Part shown: one piece after another, positions 25,473 through 34,777 of the stretch
Layout of the letters: each line of letters starts with the position of its first letter
Position numbering within the stretch: position 1 is the first letter of the stretch
Origin: Fremontodendron californicum
Lineage: Eukaryota; Streptophyta; Magnoliopsida; Malvales; Malvaceae
DNA: 64,000 bases
Assembly: GCA_030761205.1 (NCBI GenBank)
Contig: JAULJL010000011.1
Coordinates: 16,358,501-16,422,500 of the forward strand
Reading direction: 5' to 3'
Translations under genes and position numbers: made by a program
The notes under the pieces: model-generated
Told to the model about the DNA's origin: nothing
Seen by the model: only the letters and a program-made list of their open reading frames with translations
Database searches by the model: none

Positions 25473-26251
25473 GTTGCCGCACCAAACCCTGTGGAAGGTA
25501 GAAAAATGTTTTCTTCCTTCTTGATGTTTATGAAGCATTTGGCCATGGTTGTTCTTGTTGGGGAGAGGTTTATGAAACCTAAACCACTAGCATAGATTTC
25601 GTCAGGATTGCATTCCTACCTTGAAGAAGGTTCTCTTATTCATCTTGTATGGATTACCGTTGGAGGCCAGACATTTGTGTGGCTTAAAGTCTCGGTGTTA
25701 CCTCTTGGTGTTCAAGATTGAGTGGACTGTGTGGAAACTCAAGATTACTAGATCTTTGATTTAAGGTATGATTCCTCATCATATGCATGCTTTATAATTG
25801 CTAGATCACATTAAATTTTTACAAGCATGATCCTTGAAGATTCGGCTATCTCTTTGTTTGTTTATTCCTCTGCATTCATGTTCTTCATCAAATCATTTCT
25901 TGTTTGAGCATGAGGCCGAATCCAACAAACACGTGATTAATAATGTACCGTTTTAGATGGTCATTGTGGGGGTGCGAATACCTTCCCCTCACGTAACCGA
26001 CTTTGGAACCCAAATTATTTTTCTCTAGGTTTTAAATGAGCACTTTAAAATTGGTTTTTATAAATATTTTAATTAATTTTAAATGTTTTACAAAAAACCA
26101 ATTTTAATAGGTGACCGATCACACCTAGCCAAAACAGATCGGTGGTGACTCCTATTTTTTGAGGTTTTTCTAAACCAATATGATTTTTGAGGAATCTATT
26201 ATTCTTTTCTTCTCCCCAACGTCATTTAACAGTCGCGAGATCGTTATGACA

Positions 26252-27950
26252 ATTATGAGTCTGATTAGTATGGGGATCCTATTAATGATGAGGGAGAAAA
26301 GGTAGATGATTCTACTAGGAGGAAGAGTAAGTATCCATCATGTGATCCAATTGCAGCTAGCCCCTATATTGAACTAGGGAGGTTATTTGAGAACTCAAAG
26401 AAATTTAAACATGCTATGACATTATTATCCCATAAATGAACAGGGCAATCACTTGGGCTAAAAACAATTGTAAATTTGTAAGAGGGAAATGTTGAGCAGA
26501 GAATTATCCTTGGGTAATTTATGAGGCATATGATAAAAGGTTGCAATCATTTCAAATGAAGACTTTCAAGGACACTCATGATTGCAACAATGTATTTGAA
26601 AATCCAAGGTTGACACAATCTATTTTGGTAGAATTGTACGTGGAGAAATTTAAGAATGATTCTTTCATTAAGAATGTTGAGATCCAAAAAACTGTAAGGA
26701 AAGATCATGGCCTTAGTGTGAATATTAGTATGATAAGAAGGGCTAATAAAGAGGTGGTTGATAAAGTTATTAGCAACTATAAGGAGAAGTTTGGTCACTT
26801 GAATAATTATGCAAAAGCAATCGTGAAGATTAATCTTGGAAGCACAGTGAAGATGAAAGCTCATATACACCAACATCTCCACCTATTTTTTAGAGGTATT
26901 ATATATGCTTCGAAACACTTAAACTTGGCTTGGAAAATGGTTATAGGCCTTTTTTGGTGCTGAATGGATGTTGGTTCAAAAGTTTGACTAAAGGTGAGTT
27001 GCTATGTGCTGTTGGCAGACATGGAAACAATCAAATTTTTCCAATGGCTTGGGCATTAGTGGAAGTTGAATGCACTGTTTCTTAAACTATTGAAGTCAGA
27101 TATCAAAATTTGGAAGTGGAAGTGGAATAGGCTGGACAATGATGTCGACTAGTAAAAGGTAAATTAACAACGTTTAATACCCTTCAATTTCTTAAAAAAT
27201 GTTGAATATAATTATGCCTTTTAATTATGTTTTTGCACCAATTATGGTTATATTGTACTTTTCATTCTATGCAGGGCCTTCAGAATGCAATGTAATGCTT
27301 ATTTCCAAATGCAGAGGACAGATGTTGTGCTAGGCATGTTTATCTTATTTGGTGCAAAAGGGGACATAAAGGTGAAGAGATGAAACAAAGAGGTTGTTCA
27401 TTCAAGGGTAAAGAGGTAATTATCATTTTTTGTCTTATTAAATTTCATTTATTCTATCTTTTGGGTACTTTCAAAATCCTAAACATTACTCTTTTTTCTT
27501 ATGTCTTTGTCAGCAACAATCTCAAACGCAAATGGTTGGAACCTCAAGTCAAAATCCAACTGAAGTTATAAATCTAAATCCAAAAAAGAAACAAAAAAAA
27601 GAGAATGTATCTGCCTCTTCTTCTGCTTCTGCATCTACATGCGTTTCAGGTTTAGCTTCTGCCTCTACCTCAACTGCTGCATAACTGAATGCCTTTTCCA
27701 GTAGAAAGGACAACTAACAATACTGGGAGATGTTTTGCAGATAGTGATGGAAGATTATATGGCAAGACTGGTGGAAGAACAAGTCCACTATCAAAGACAA
27801 CTTCCAATTCAACCACAACTAGGAAAAGACGACTTTTAGCCTACAATCATGGATGCTCCAAAGCCAAAAAGAAAATTGATTATGTGGCTAGTACTCATGA
27901 GAGTCAGAGTGCTTCTTCCAAACGAAATAAGGAAAAGAATGTTTGATAAT
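26252..27950 (+). pseudogene. MULE (MuDR-type) transposase remnant
   Basis: Piecing frames together shows an acidic linker, then ELGRLFENSKKFKHAM, then after a frame change YEAYDKRLQSFQMKTF and KDTHDCNNVFENPRL, the MuDR DNA-binding region. A longer open frame from 26541 includes SILVELYVEKFKND and YKEKFGHLNNYAKAI, typical of the segment before the catalytic DDE domain. A later piece near 27310 reads DRCCARHVYLIWCKRGHKGE, matching the MULE region with a histidine-rich helix. The C-terminal part (27689-27946) is a basic tail. Several stops and frame changes make it non-functional. It begins exactly where the LTR ends at 26251. Confidence 0.75.
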
Positions 27951-28659
27951 TCCTGTTGTCTTTTTCTACTGTATTAGTCTGTTTAAAACTATTATTTATG
28001 TTAGCAAGGAAACATTTGCTTTCAGTTAATGTTAGATGACAAAATAACTTGTTTATGACTGTGTATTTCCCATGTTTTGGATTCTGTAGAAGATGAAACT
28101 TATGAATGAAATGGTGTTTGATGACACAGATTATGCAAATAAGATAATGTTTTTTATTTATCAAAATGACAATACATAAAATCAGTCATTTTAAGCTAAG
28201 ATAAAGCATGAAGCCTACATTTTTTTGAGCCATTCAAACTAAACAAATACACCATAATTACGACAAAACTTGATATGACTAGAATCCATTTTCAATTGTT
28301 GCTGCCATCCCTACCTTTTGGAGTCATTGACTTCCTTCAGTTTTAACCTTAAAGCAAAAACTTCATTTATTAGTTGAAAATTTTCTTCAATGATTCATGC
28401 TTGAACACAACCTATTGTATTATCCTTCAAAAATGACACCTCATTCTTCAATTTCTTAGCTTCATCAACTTTTCACTTCTTTTCAACTCCAAAATAATCT
28501 CTCTTGCTCTATCGCAAAATCTTGGGTCATGTCATGCATGAAATCTACAAACATTTTCCTACAAATAAAATAAATATTATAATCAAAATTTAAATAAGAA
28601 TTAAATGTTTTAATCAGAATTTTAATAACTAAAATATAATTTTGTTAATAATTCATGGG
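27951..28659 (-). pseudogene. coiled-coil part of a GRF-type zinc-finger ORF, broken
   Basis: On the minus strand between about 28560 and 28180, short frames read IFVDFMHDMTQDFA, KKLKNEVSFLKDN and NEVFALRLKLKEV, the look of a heptad-repeat helix with interrupting stops. This follows the zinc-finger remnant at 28660-28785 in the right order for the small GRF zinc-finger plus coiled-coil proteins often found beside plant MULE transposases. It is clearly degenerate. The plus-strand stretch 27951-28180 holds nothing else I can support. Confidence 0.45.
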
Positions 28660-28785
28660 ATATTTACTAGGTATTGTGGACATCCATAAAATCTTCTCCC
28701 TGAATTTTGTGGTTCTCCAAGAAGTCCACTTGGGTGCCTTCTGTTTGCAATCACAATAAACGAGATCTCCTTCATAATATCATTT
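28660..28785 (-). pseudogene. GRF-type zinc finger remnant, frameshifted
   Basis: Minus-strand translation gives GDLVYCDCKQKAPKWTSWRT, and after a one-base frame change GRRFYGCPQY. The C-x-C..TSW..GRRFYGCP arrangement is the GRF zinc-binding motif. In many plant genomes such a small ORF sits opposite a MULE transposase. The frameshift separates the two halves of the motif, so it is not functional as it stands. Confidence 0.65.
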
Positions 28786-30162
28786 TAAAAGGTAATTGAA
28801 TGTTATGAGCCTATACACATCACTGATTTTACTGCAAATTATAAATAAAATGAACAAATCGAAACAATCTTATACAAAATATTACTGATTGACAGAGAGA
28901 AGGAGACGATAATGACAAAAATTGAGATGGATGAAGAACAAACCTTGAAAACTCAGCTGAATAACAATGGGATGAAGATTTTTGAGATATTAAATTTGTG
29001 GGTGAGAGATAGGTATGGAATTGGCATTTGAGAGATAAGACCTGAACATTTTTTTTTTCCAAGATGAAAAACACTGGCTTTAATATTTACCCAGATCGAA
29101 ATAAGGGGGATTGAACTAATTTTGGGTATTTTGTGTTTTTTTTTTAGTTTTTATGTTTCTTTTTTGGATTATTATATTTTTTCTTTTTCTAATTGCCAGA
29201 TGTGTAAAAGAAATTCATGTAAGCATTCTTTCTGAATATCACTCATTGTTCTAGCGCATGCCCGTCAAACAATGGCAAAAGTCTTTATTTGTCACAATTC
29301 GAAAAGGTTGCACCCCTAATAGACTCAAATAAAAGGTTTAACCTTGATTCACTCAAACGGTAATAGATTTGATCCTAAATTGAACATTTAACTCTCATTA
29401 TCAAAACCATTATTCTTTTCATTGATATATATGGTTGAGTGAAATATAAAAATATATATATATATATATTTTCATCTATTTTTTAGAAAGTTGAATTAAA
29501 GAAAAAAAAATTAATTACATTATTTTATTATTATATTGTTGTAAATGAAAATAAAAACATAAAATCTAAAAATTAGTGAGTTGAAAAATGAAAGGACAAA
29601 TCAAGAAAAAATAAATATTACGTTATTTTCTACCTATGTTTAACAAATGCTTGTGTTATATTATTTTAAGTATTCATTGTTTTATAACTTAGGTACCGTA
29701 GGCTAGCATCCCCTGGCATTCCAATTTTCCTTCTTTCTGTACATTATTTGTCAAATCTTAAATAAATCCAAACCCAAATGAAACCGAATTTTCAAACCCT
29801 AAATTATGATTAAATTGTGAATTTTAGGAAAATACAATAAACTTCAATTACATAGTTACCTATACTTAAGTTAATCTATCCATATATTTTTTCAATCTCA
29901 ATCTATATCTATACTATTAATAAAAAGGTAGATTAAATTTGATATAGACTTGTCCAAGGGCTGAGCTATCAGTCTAAGTTCGAAGGGTCTGCCCGATATT
30001 TGGGAGGGCTTGGACAAAAATATTAGCCCGAATAATGGAGTTGGACAAAAAAATGAGACCCATTTAAAAAAGGGCCGCGCCTTGACTCCAACATTCAAGG
30101 CCCGAGCCCTGTCTGACCCATTTTTCAATTAAATAATGTATTATTTTTATTTTTATATATAT
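28786..30162. other. non-coding AT-rich sequence with a MITE remnant
   Basis: No gene is supported. There is an (AT)n microsatellite near 29452-29470. From about 29935 to 30125 a GC-richer block contains GAGGGCTTGGACAAAAAT and CAAGGCCCGAGCCC, typical of hAT-like MITE families that carry GGGCC/GGCCC motifs. The region 29320-29385 resembles 5070-5130 in direct orientation. The last five bases, TATAT (30158-30162), match the bases after 47465. Confidence 0.4.
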
Positions 30163-30667
30163 TGTAGACACCTAAATTTATCCAGGCTCCCTAAACTAGG
30201 CAAATTCTCTTTTCAACTTCCCGAAACGCAAAGAGACTTCCACCATTCCACAGATGGGTCTCCGAGACTTCATTTCGGAGGTCAACATGAAAAGTCAACT
30301 CAAAAAAAAGTCAACTCCAAAAAAGTCAACCTCAAAAAGTCAACCACTAAAAAAGTCAACTCTCAGTCAAAATCGAGATTTGAAGTCGAATTGAACATGA
30401 TGAAGGAATTTTGATAATCCGAGGTTCACAATGAAAGATATAGAGTTTGGAAGACAGGTTGCAGAAATTTAGTGTAGAGAAATACCTAATTTGGGGAAAA
30501 GTGCGTAAACGGTCAAATTGGAGGTTGCAAATGGATCAAGATCAGTAAATATGGATATTGGAAGGTCCAATTTTGACGCAAAGTTGAAAGAATTAGAGAA
30601 AAAGGAAAATAAGGATTTAATGAAAAAATAAAAAATTCACGAATTAGGGAAAAACTGCGGAGATGGC

Positions 30668-32153
30668 TGATAACTCGTATAATTATATAGTTTTTAGTTA
30701 TGTTTTATTATTGTTTTGTGTCAAATACGAGTTATTATTGTTTAGTCTAATTGTGTTTATGATCTTTTATATTTTTATGTAATTTGGTGTTTTTCACAAG
30801 TTTCTTTGAGTGATTTCAGATTACTAGAATTAAGGGCAAATCCAGTTCAGTTCCAGTTCCGACACCTTTTGCCATATCAGCTATATCTCGAGTTTCACTG
30901 AAGCAATAAGGCTGAACTTTGTATCCCTGCAAAGCTAAGAGGCATATCTATCTTTTTCATGTTTTACACTTCTTGAAACGGAGTCGTTTTCCCTAGCGAA
31001 ATCGACCATCAAGTTGGCTGATGTGCAATGACGTCTGTTCTGCACCGTTTTGGTATTTTGACCATATCTCCCGATCCACGTGCGCAAATGATCTGATTCC
31101 AACGGCTATGGATCCGTAGCTGATAGGGGTATATTTTTCTAGAATACCATTTTATCAGATCGAGCCTCCAACATTGACAAAATCGACCATCAAGCTGGCT
31201 GATCAGAATTGTCATACAATATGACGAAAATTGTTAGAAAAATGCACCCACCTATTATACCTACCTTTGAAATTTGTAAAGCTTGTCTCTTGTCATTTAG
31301 CCCTCCAAAATGTGTATAAATAGAGGGCCTTGGATGAGTATTGGGATACATTGATACATTGGTAGGATAGCCATTGTAATAAAATTCTCTAAGTTTTCTT
31401 TTTCTTTCCTTTCTCTAGTTTTCTTTTTCTTCTTACATTTCTTTTCATTTTATTCATATCTAGTATGTGTTGCTAATCATATTGTTGAGGTGATGAGGTG
31501 AAGCTCTTGGTAAATGCTAAGGTTAGTCTCTTAAACATGAGCTAAAATGAATCATCATTTATAAACACTAGTATAGATAATATTTTCTTTTGGTTTAAAA
31601 TCATACTTGCAAAGTAGAGATCTTGATTCATTATTGACAATGAAAATGGCACAGTAAATGCTTGGTTTCATAACCTTGATTTGTTGTAGACATATACCTT
31701 GGCATAAGGAATGCTTGGACTCTTTTTGTGAGTTTTGAGGACACCAAATGAACATAATATCATATGCTATGGACATTGGACAATTTGGACTGAATTGCTA
31801 AACCTTCCGGTTGGAACCTCCCTTATGTGTGGATTTCAATTGTGTAATAAAACAAGATTAATCTTAGCATAACACCAAGAGTGGATTCTCTAACCTCAAC
31901 ATCTTTTCTTATTGTTTTTTTTTATATCTTGTTTAATTGCTTTTATGTTATTTTGTTTATTTTGTTCTCTAATATCTTGTTTACTTTCTTTGTTATTGAT
32001 TCCCTAATATCTTGTTTATTTTCTTTTTCTTATATATTTATAAACTTATACTTACTAATACGCTTCCCTGTGGTTCGACCTCGGACACCCGAGAATTTAT
32101 TACTTGAACATAACCTGCACTTGGGTTTACAACTCTTAATTGAGTCTCCATCA
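30668..32153 (+). repeat. 5' LTR of the LOG-carrying element
   Basis: 1486 bp, TG..CA. It contains TATAAATAG at 31315-31323 as a probable TATA box and AATAAA at 31378-31383 about 60 bp further on, a usual spacing for transcription start and polyadenylation signals in plant LTRs. Small ORFs within it are identical in both LTRs only because the LTRs are identical. Confidence 0.95.
31315..31323 (+). promoter_or_regulatory. probable LTR TATA box
   Basis: TATAAATAG in a GTGTATAAATAGAGGG context; the same copy lies at 36212-36220 in the 3' LTR. It would drive the RNA that carries both internal ORFs. Confidence 0.65.
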
Positions 32154-32159
32154 AGTTTT

Positions 32160-32177
32160 TGGCGCCGTTGCCGGGGA
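32160..32177 (+). other. primer binding site (tRNA-Asp type)
   Basis: TGGCGCCGTTGCCGGGGA begins six bases after the 5' LTR. This is the standard primer site of plant Athila-type elements, read from memory as complementary to the 3' end of tRNA-Asp. It appears perfect, in contrast to the decayed copy at 20508. Its last base is the A of the first internal ATG. Confidence 0.88.
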
Positions 32178-32713
32178 TGGATGATATTCTCAAAAGATTG
32201 CAGAAACGATTTCCTCCTTTTCCTCGGAATATTTTACTGAAGCTTTACCAAGTTCGATTAGAAAGATTAAGAATGCTTATGAACAAAGGGATTCCTGAAG
32301 ACATACGTTGGATAATTGAAGCCAAGGTACGTGAAGATGAATATCTTCCTGTCTTGCATTTACCAGGTACAGGTAGAAGCACTTATGCAAAGAAGCGACG
32401 AGCAAAGCGCATGAGTTCAAATTGCCACAAGTGTGCACGATGGACGTGTAACGGTAAATGTCGTTCTATTGGGATTCCGTCCTCTAATCGAGATGATAAA
32501 ATTGAATTCATTAAGGATGGACTGAGTAAGGAGAATTTGGGTAATATCCAACTTTCTCTTGAGACGCATCCTAGTGGAGACGTACAAAGAGAAATTCTTG
32601 ATTTATGGCCGCAATTCCAAAGGGAATGGCAACATCTTGGGAATCTGATGTTAAAAGACCCTGTTTGCCAGCTTGTAAGAAAACTGGATGGGAAGCATAT
32701 CCTCGACTCATAG
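32177..32713 (+). CDS. 178-residue basic Cys-rich protein in the gag position
   Basis: I do not firmly recognise this protein. The ORF is intact, starting at the ATG that overlaps the end of the primer site, exactly where gag would normally begin, and ending at TAG 32711-32713. The N-terminal 60 residues are helical and charged (ILKRLQKRF near 4-12). Residues 66-78 are GRSTYAKKRRAKR, a strong basic patch, directly followed by four cysteines at 83, 86, 91 and 95 (CHKCARWTCNGKC) that could bind zinc. Residues 108-115 read KIEFIKDG. The order of GRSxYA-basic patch, Cys cluster and a following hydrophobic-acidic strand resembles the cysteine-rich nucleic-acid-binding proteins of carlavirus-type plant RNA viruses, some of which suppress silencing or alter host gene expression. 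That link is inferred from pattern only. It has no gag capsid motif. It could also be a captured host gene fragment. Confidence 0.7.
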   Translation: MDDILKRLQKRFPPFPRNILLKLYQVRLERLRMLMNKGIPEDIRWIIEAKVREDEYLPVLHLPGTGRSTYAKKRRAKRMSSNCHKCARWTCNGKCRSIGIPSSNRDDKIEFIKDGLSKENLGNIQLSLETHPSGDVQREILDLWPQFQREWQHLGNLMLKDPVCQLVRKLDGKHILDS

Positions 32714-33089
32714 AAGGCGTTTAAGCCGTTTCTGGACGTAAAACCAGAGGAAGATGTGAGCCACAATCACAACTACAATAAATGACTTCTCAGCTTTTGG
32801 TTTGATTTGCAATAACTTTATTTCAGTTTAATTTACGTGTTGTTCGATTTGTGTAATTATTCTCGTTTTTTTTTTTTTTTTTTGCATTGGTCTTTTACGA
32901 TTGATTTTTCTTCTCTTTTTGATTTTCTTCCTGAAATCACGCAAAAATCTTTTGTTAGGTTAACATTTTCTTCTGACAGGTCAAATACACTTTCGGCGAC
33001 ATTATTACTCTTGTCTGATTCACTACTCAGTCCTCTATATATTACACCATGTACTCATTCTCTTTCAGGCACTCGAAAAAGGAAAAAAA
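32714..33089 (+). other. spacer between the two internal ORFs, possible intron
   Basis: No coding sequence is supported. A long T run lies at about 32867-32884. A candidate donor GAC/GTAAAA (GT at 32738) and a T-rich acceptor CTCTTTCAG/GC (AG at 33067-33068) could define an intron of about 330 nt. Such splicing would bring the second ORF closer to the first. This is inference from consensus only. Confidence 0.35.
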
Positions 33090-33737
33090 ATGGAAAGCAC
33101 TTCGTCCCAGCGCATTAAAAAAATTTGTGTCTTTGGAGGTGCTTATCCAGGGAAAAATAACATATTCGCTGATGAAGCCATAAGAGTTGGAGTAATACTT
33201 GCCCAACAAAAGATCCACTTGATTTATGGAGGCGGTAGTACGGGTTTAATGGGAGCAGTCGCTACAGCAGCACACGCCGGAGGAAGTCCAGTTCTAGGAA
33301 TCGTGCCAAAACTATTCACAGATTTTTGTGGACCTACCGTGGGTAAGGAAATACAAGTCTGGAGTATCCCTGAACGGATAACAATCATGTACCATTCTGC
33401 CGATGCATTCATTGCCTTACCAGGAGGTCTGGGTACATTGGAAGAAATAGCTTGCGTGGCTTCTTGGTCATCTTTGGTCACAAATAAGAAACCCATTGGT
33501 TTGCTTAATATTAATGGTTATTTTAGTAATTTACTTTCATATTTAGATAATGCTGTGGATAATGGATTCATGTTTTCAGAGGCAAGGAGAACCATAATTT
33601 CTGCTACAACCATTGAAGATTTACTCAAAAAGCTACAAGCTTATGAGTGTTTATCTGCTACGGTTGTTTCGCAAACGCTCGGAAAAAGAAAAAGAGATAT
33701 GGACGAGCAAGGAGTGGATTGCACTTTGTCTTTGTGA
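33090..33737 (+). CDS. LOG: LOG-like cytokinin riboside 5'-monophosphate phosphoribohydrolase
   Basis: LOG enzymes release active cytokinin base from its riboside monophosphate in the cytosol or nucleus. This 215-residue ORF has the full family length and order: ICVFGGAYPGKN (12-23), LIYGGGSTGLMG (44-55) for nucleotide binding, an arginine at 96 in PERITIM, and the catalytic DAFIALPGGLGTLEE (105-119), ending in the conserved glutamate. Land-plant LOGs usually have GGGSIGLMG and PGGYGTLEE, so T51 and L114 are departures. The tail carries KRKR (199-202), a possible nuclear signal, instead of the usual LOG C-terminus. Plant LOG genes are split by several introns; this copy has none, so it was copied from RNA. 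It lies between identical LTRs, downstream of the Cys-rich ORF, with ATG in an A-rich context. The ORF is intact, but enzyme activity is not shown. Confidence 0.92.
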   Translation: MESTSSQRIKKICVFGGAYPGKNNIFADEAIRVGVILAQQKIHLIYGGGSTGLMGAVATAAHAGGSPVLGIVPKLFTDFCGPTVGKEIQVWSIPERITIMYHSADAFIALPGGLGTLEEIACVASWSSLVTNKKPIGLLNINGYFSNLLSYLDNAVDNGFMFSEARRTIISATTIEDLLKKLQAYECLSATVVSQTLGKRKRDMDEQGVDCTLSL

Positions 33738-34741
33738 CATTATCTAACATTTTGCTTGTTGTGTCTCAGTTATAATAAGTGGTTAGCAACCTCTGCAGGT
33801 AATATCTCCTAAATTCTACCTTTAAAATTTGACATTGGGGACAATGTCATATTTTAGTAGGGGGTAAGGGACATATTTTGCTAAAAAAAAAAAAAAAAAA
33901 AATTGTTGTGTTTTAAGATATTTAGAAGTATTCATTCTGAACAAGGTCTGAGTAAGGGAGACTTGAGACATACCTTGTCAGTTTGATTTAATCTTCTTCT
34001 TCAAAAAAAAACAAAAAAAACAAAAAACAAAAAAAAAAAAACAAAAAAAAAAAAACAAAAAAAAAAAAAAAGCATGTTTAGACTTAGTGTGTTTTTTAGT
34101 TACTTTCAAAACTATAATGAGATATGAATTGCATAAGTCTAAAACAGATTTATTAGTGAGAAGATTTTCATGAGAATTGAGCTTGATGTCAACCTTTTTA
34201 TGAGCCAATGTTAATATGATATGTTGATTGAGAAAGAAGCATGTTTAGACTTAATCTGACTTGTATAATCATCTTTGTGAGTTTTTGAGCCTATAATGAT
34301 TGATGCATTATACAAATCAATCTAATTTCTTTCTTGAGTGCTCTTATGATTACATGATTCTCTAGAACTTGCTTTAAACCGTTTGAGACTATATTGATAC
34401 ATGTGACAACATGAATATGATAGAGGCATTAGGATTATAACCAGAGCCAAACAGCCATCCATTATTAATGTTCTACGAGAACATCCCCACTAGTGAGCCA
34501 ATTTGAGCCTACATTAAATATGATGTTTTATTGGTAACCACAACTTACACCTAGCCTAAATATGCTTATATCCTTACCCTTGTTCTAAAGATGAATTTTA
34601 TATTTTGAGACATATTGCAAAAAAACAAGGGATATTTTTATTTGAAAATTTGGGTTAGAAACAAAAGATAAGTGTGGGGGAAGAAAAGAAAAGAAAAAGT
34701 CAAGAGAAAAAGAAAGGGATCATTGTCAAATACATTCCCAT

Positions 34742-34777
<36 letters not shown>

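Larger units (their letters stand above)
16997..25927 (+). mobile_element. LTR-like insertion (possible solo LTR) inside LTR copy A
   Basis: The 5-bp sequence AACAC occurs immediately before it (16992-16996) and after it (25928-25932). The insertion starts TATTAGTATATGTCCTAGAG and ends GAGGCCGAATCCAACA. Once the nested MITE and Athila-like element are removed, roughly 1.9 kb of its own sequence remains, with no coding capacity. Ends near TG/CA form and a 5-bp duplication suggest a solo LTR, with the first G mutated to A. Superfamily is not determinable from what remains. Confidence 0.5.
13646..26251 (+). mobile_element. Tat/Ogre-like 3' LTR, copy A, heavily interrupted
   Basis: It starts TGCAGACACCTAATTTTGTC after a purine tract and ends GTCGCGAGATCGTTATGACA. 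After removing the insertion at 16997-25927 and its duplicated 5 bp, about 3.7 kb remains. The two halves join in register with the uninterrupted LTR at 42382-47465: GAGACTTAATGATAACAC before the insertion corresponds to GAGACTCGAGATAACAC near 47080, and GTGATTAATAATGTACCG after it to ATGACTAATAAGGTACCG. The right flank (ATTAT, then MULE transposase) shows that the element entered a MULE. Confidence 0.7.

Noticed and set aside
29904..29930. Possible Helitron start TCTATACTATTAATAAAAAG
   Set aside because: No matching CTRR end with hairpin was found at a sensible distance, and the motif occurs by chance in AT-rich DNA.
32159..32176. Upstream TTG start for the Cys-rich ORF, inside the primer site
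   Set aside because: Six extra codons come from primer-site sequence. A normal ATG at 32177 is the likelier plant start.
32383..32766. 127-residue minus-strand ORF
   Set aside because: Shadow of the Cys-rich ORF on the opposite strand.
33224..33496. Minus-strand ORF within the LOG-like gene
   Set aside because: Shadow of the LOG-like frame; no independent motifs.
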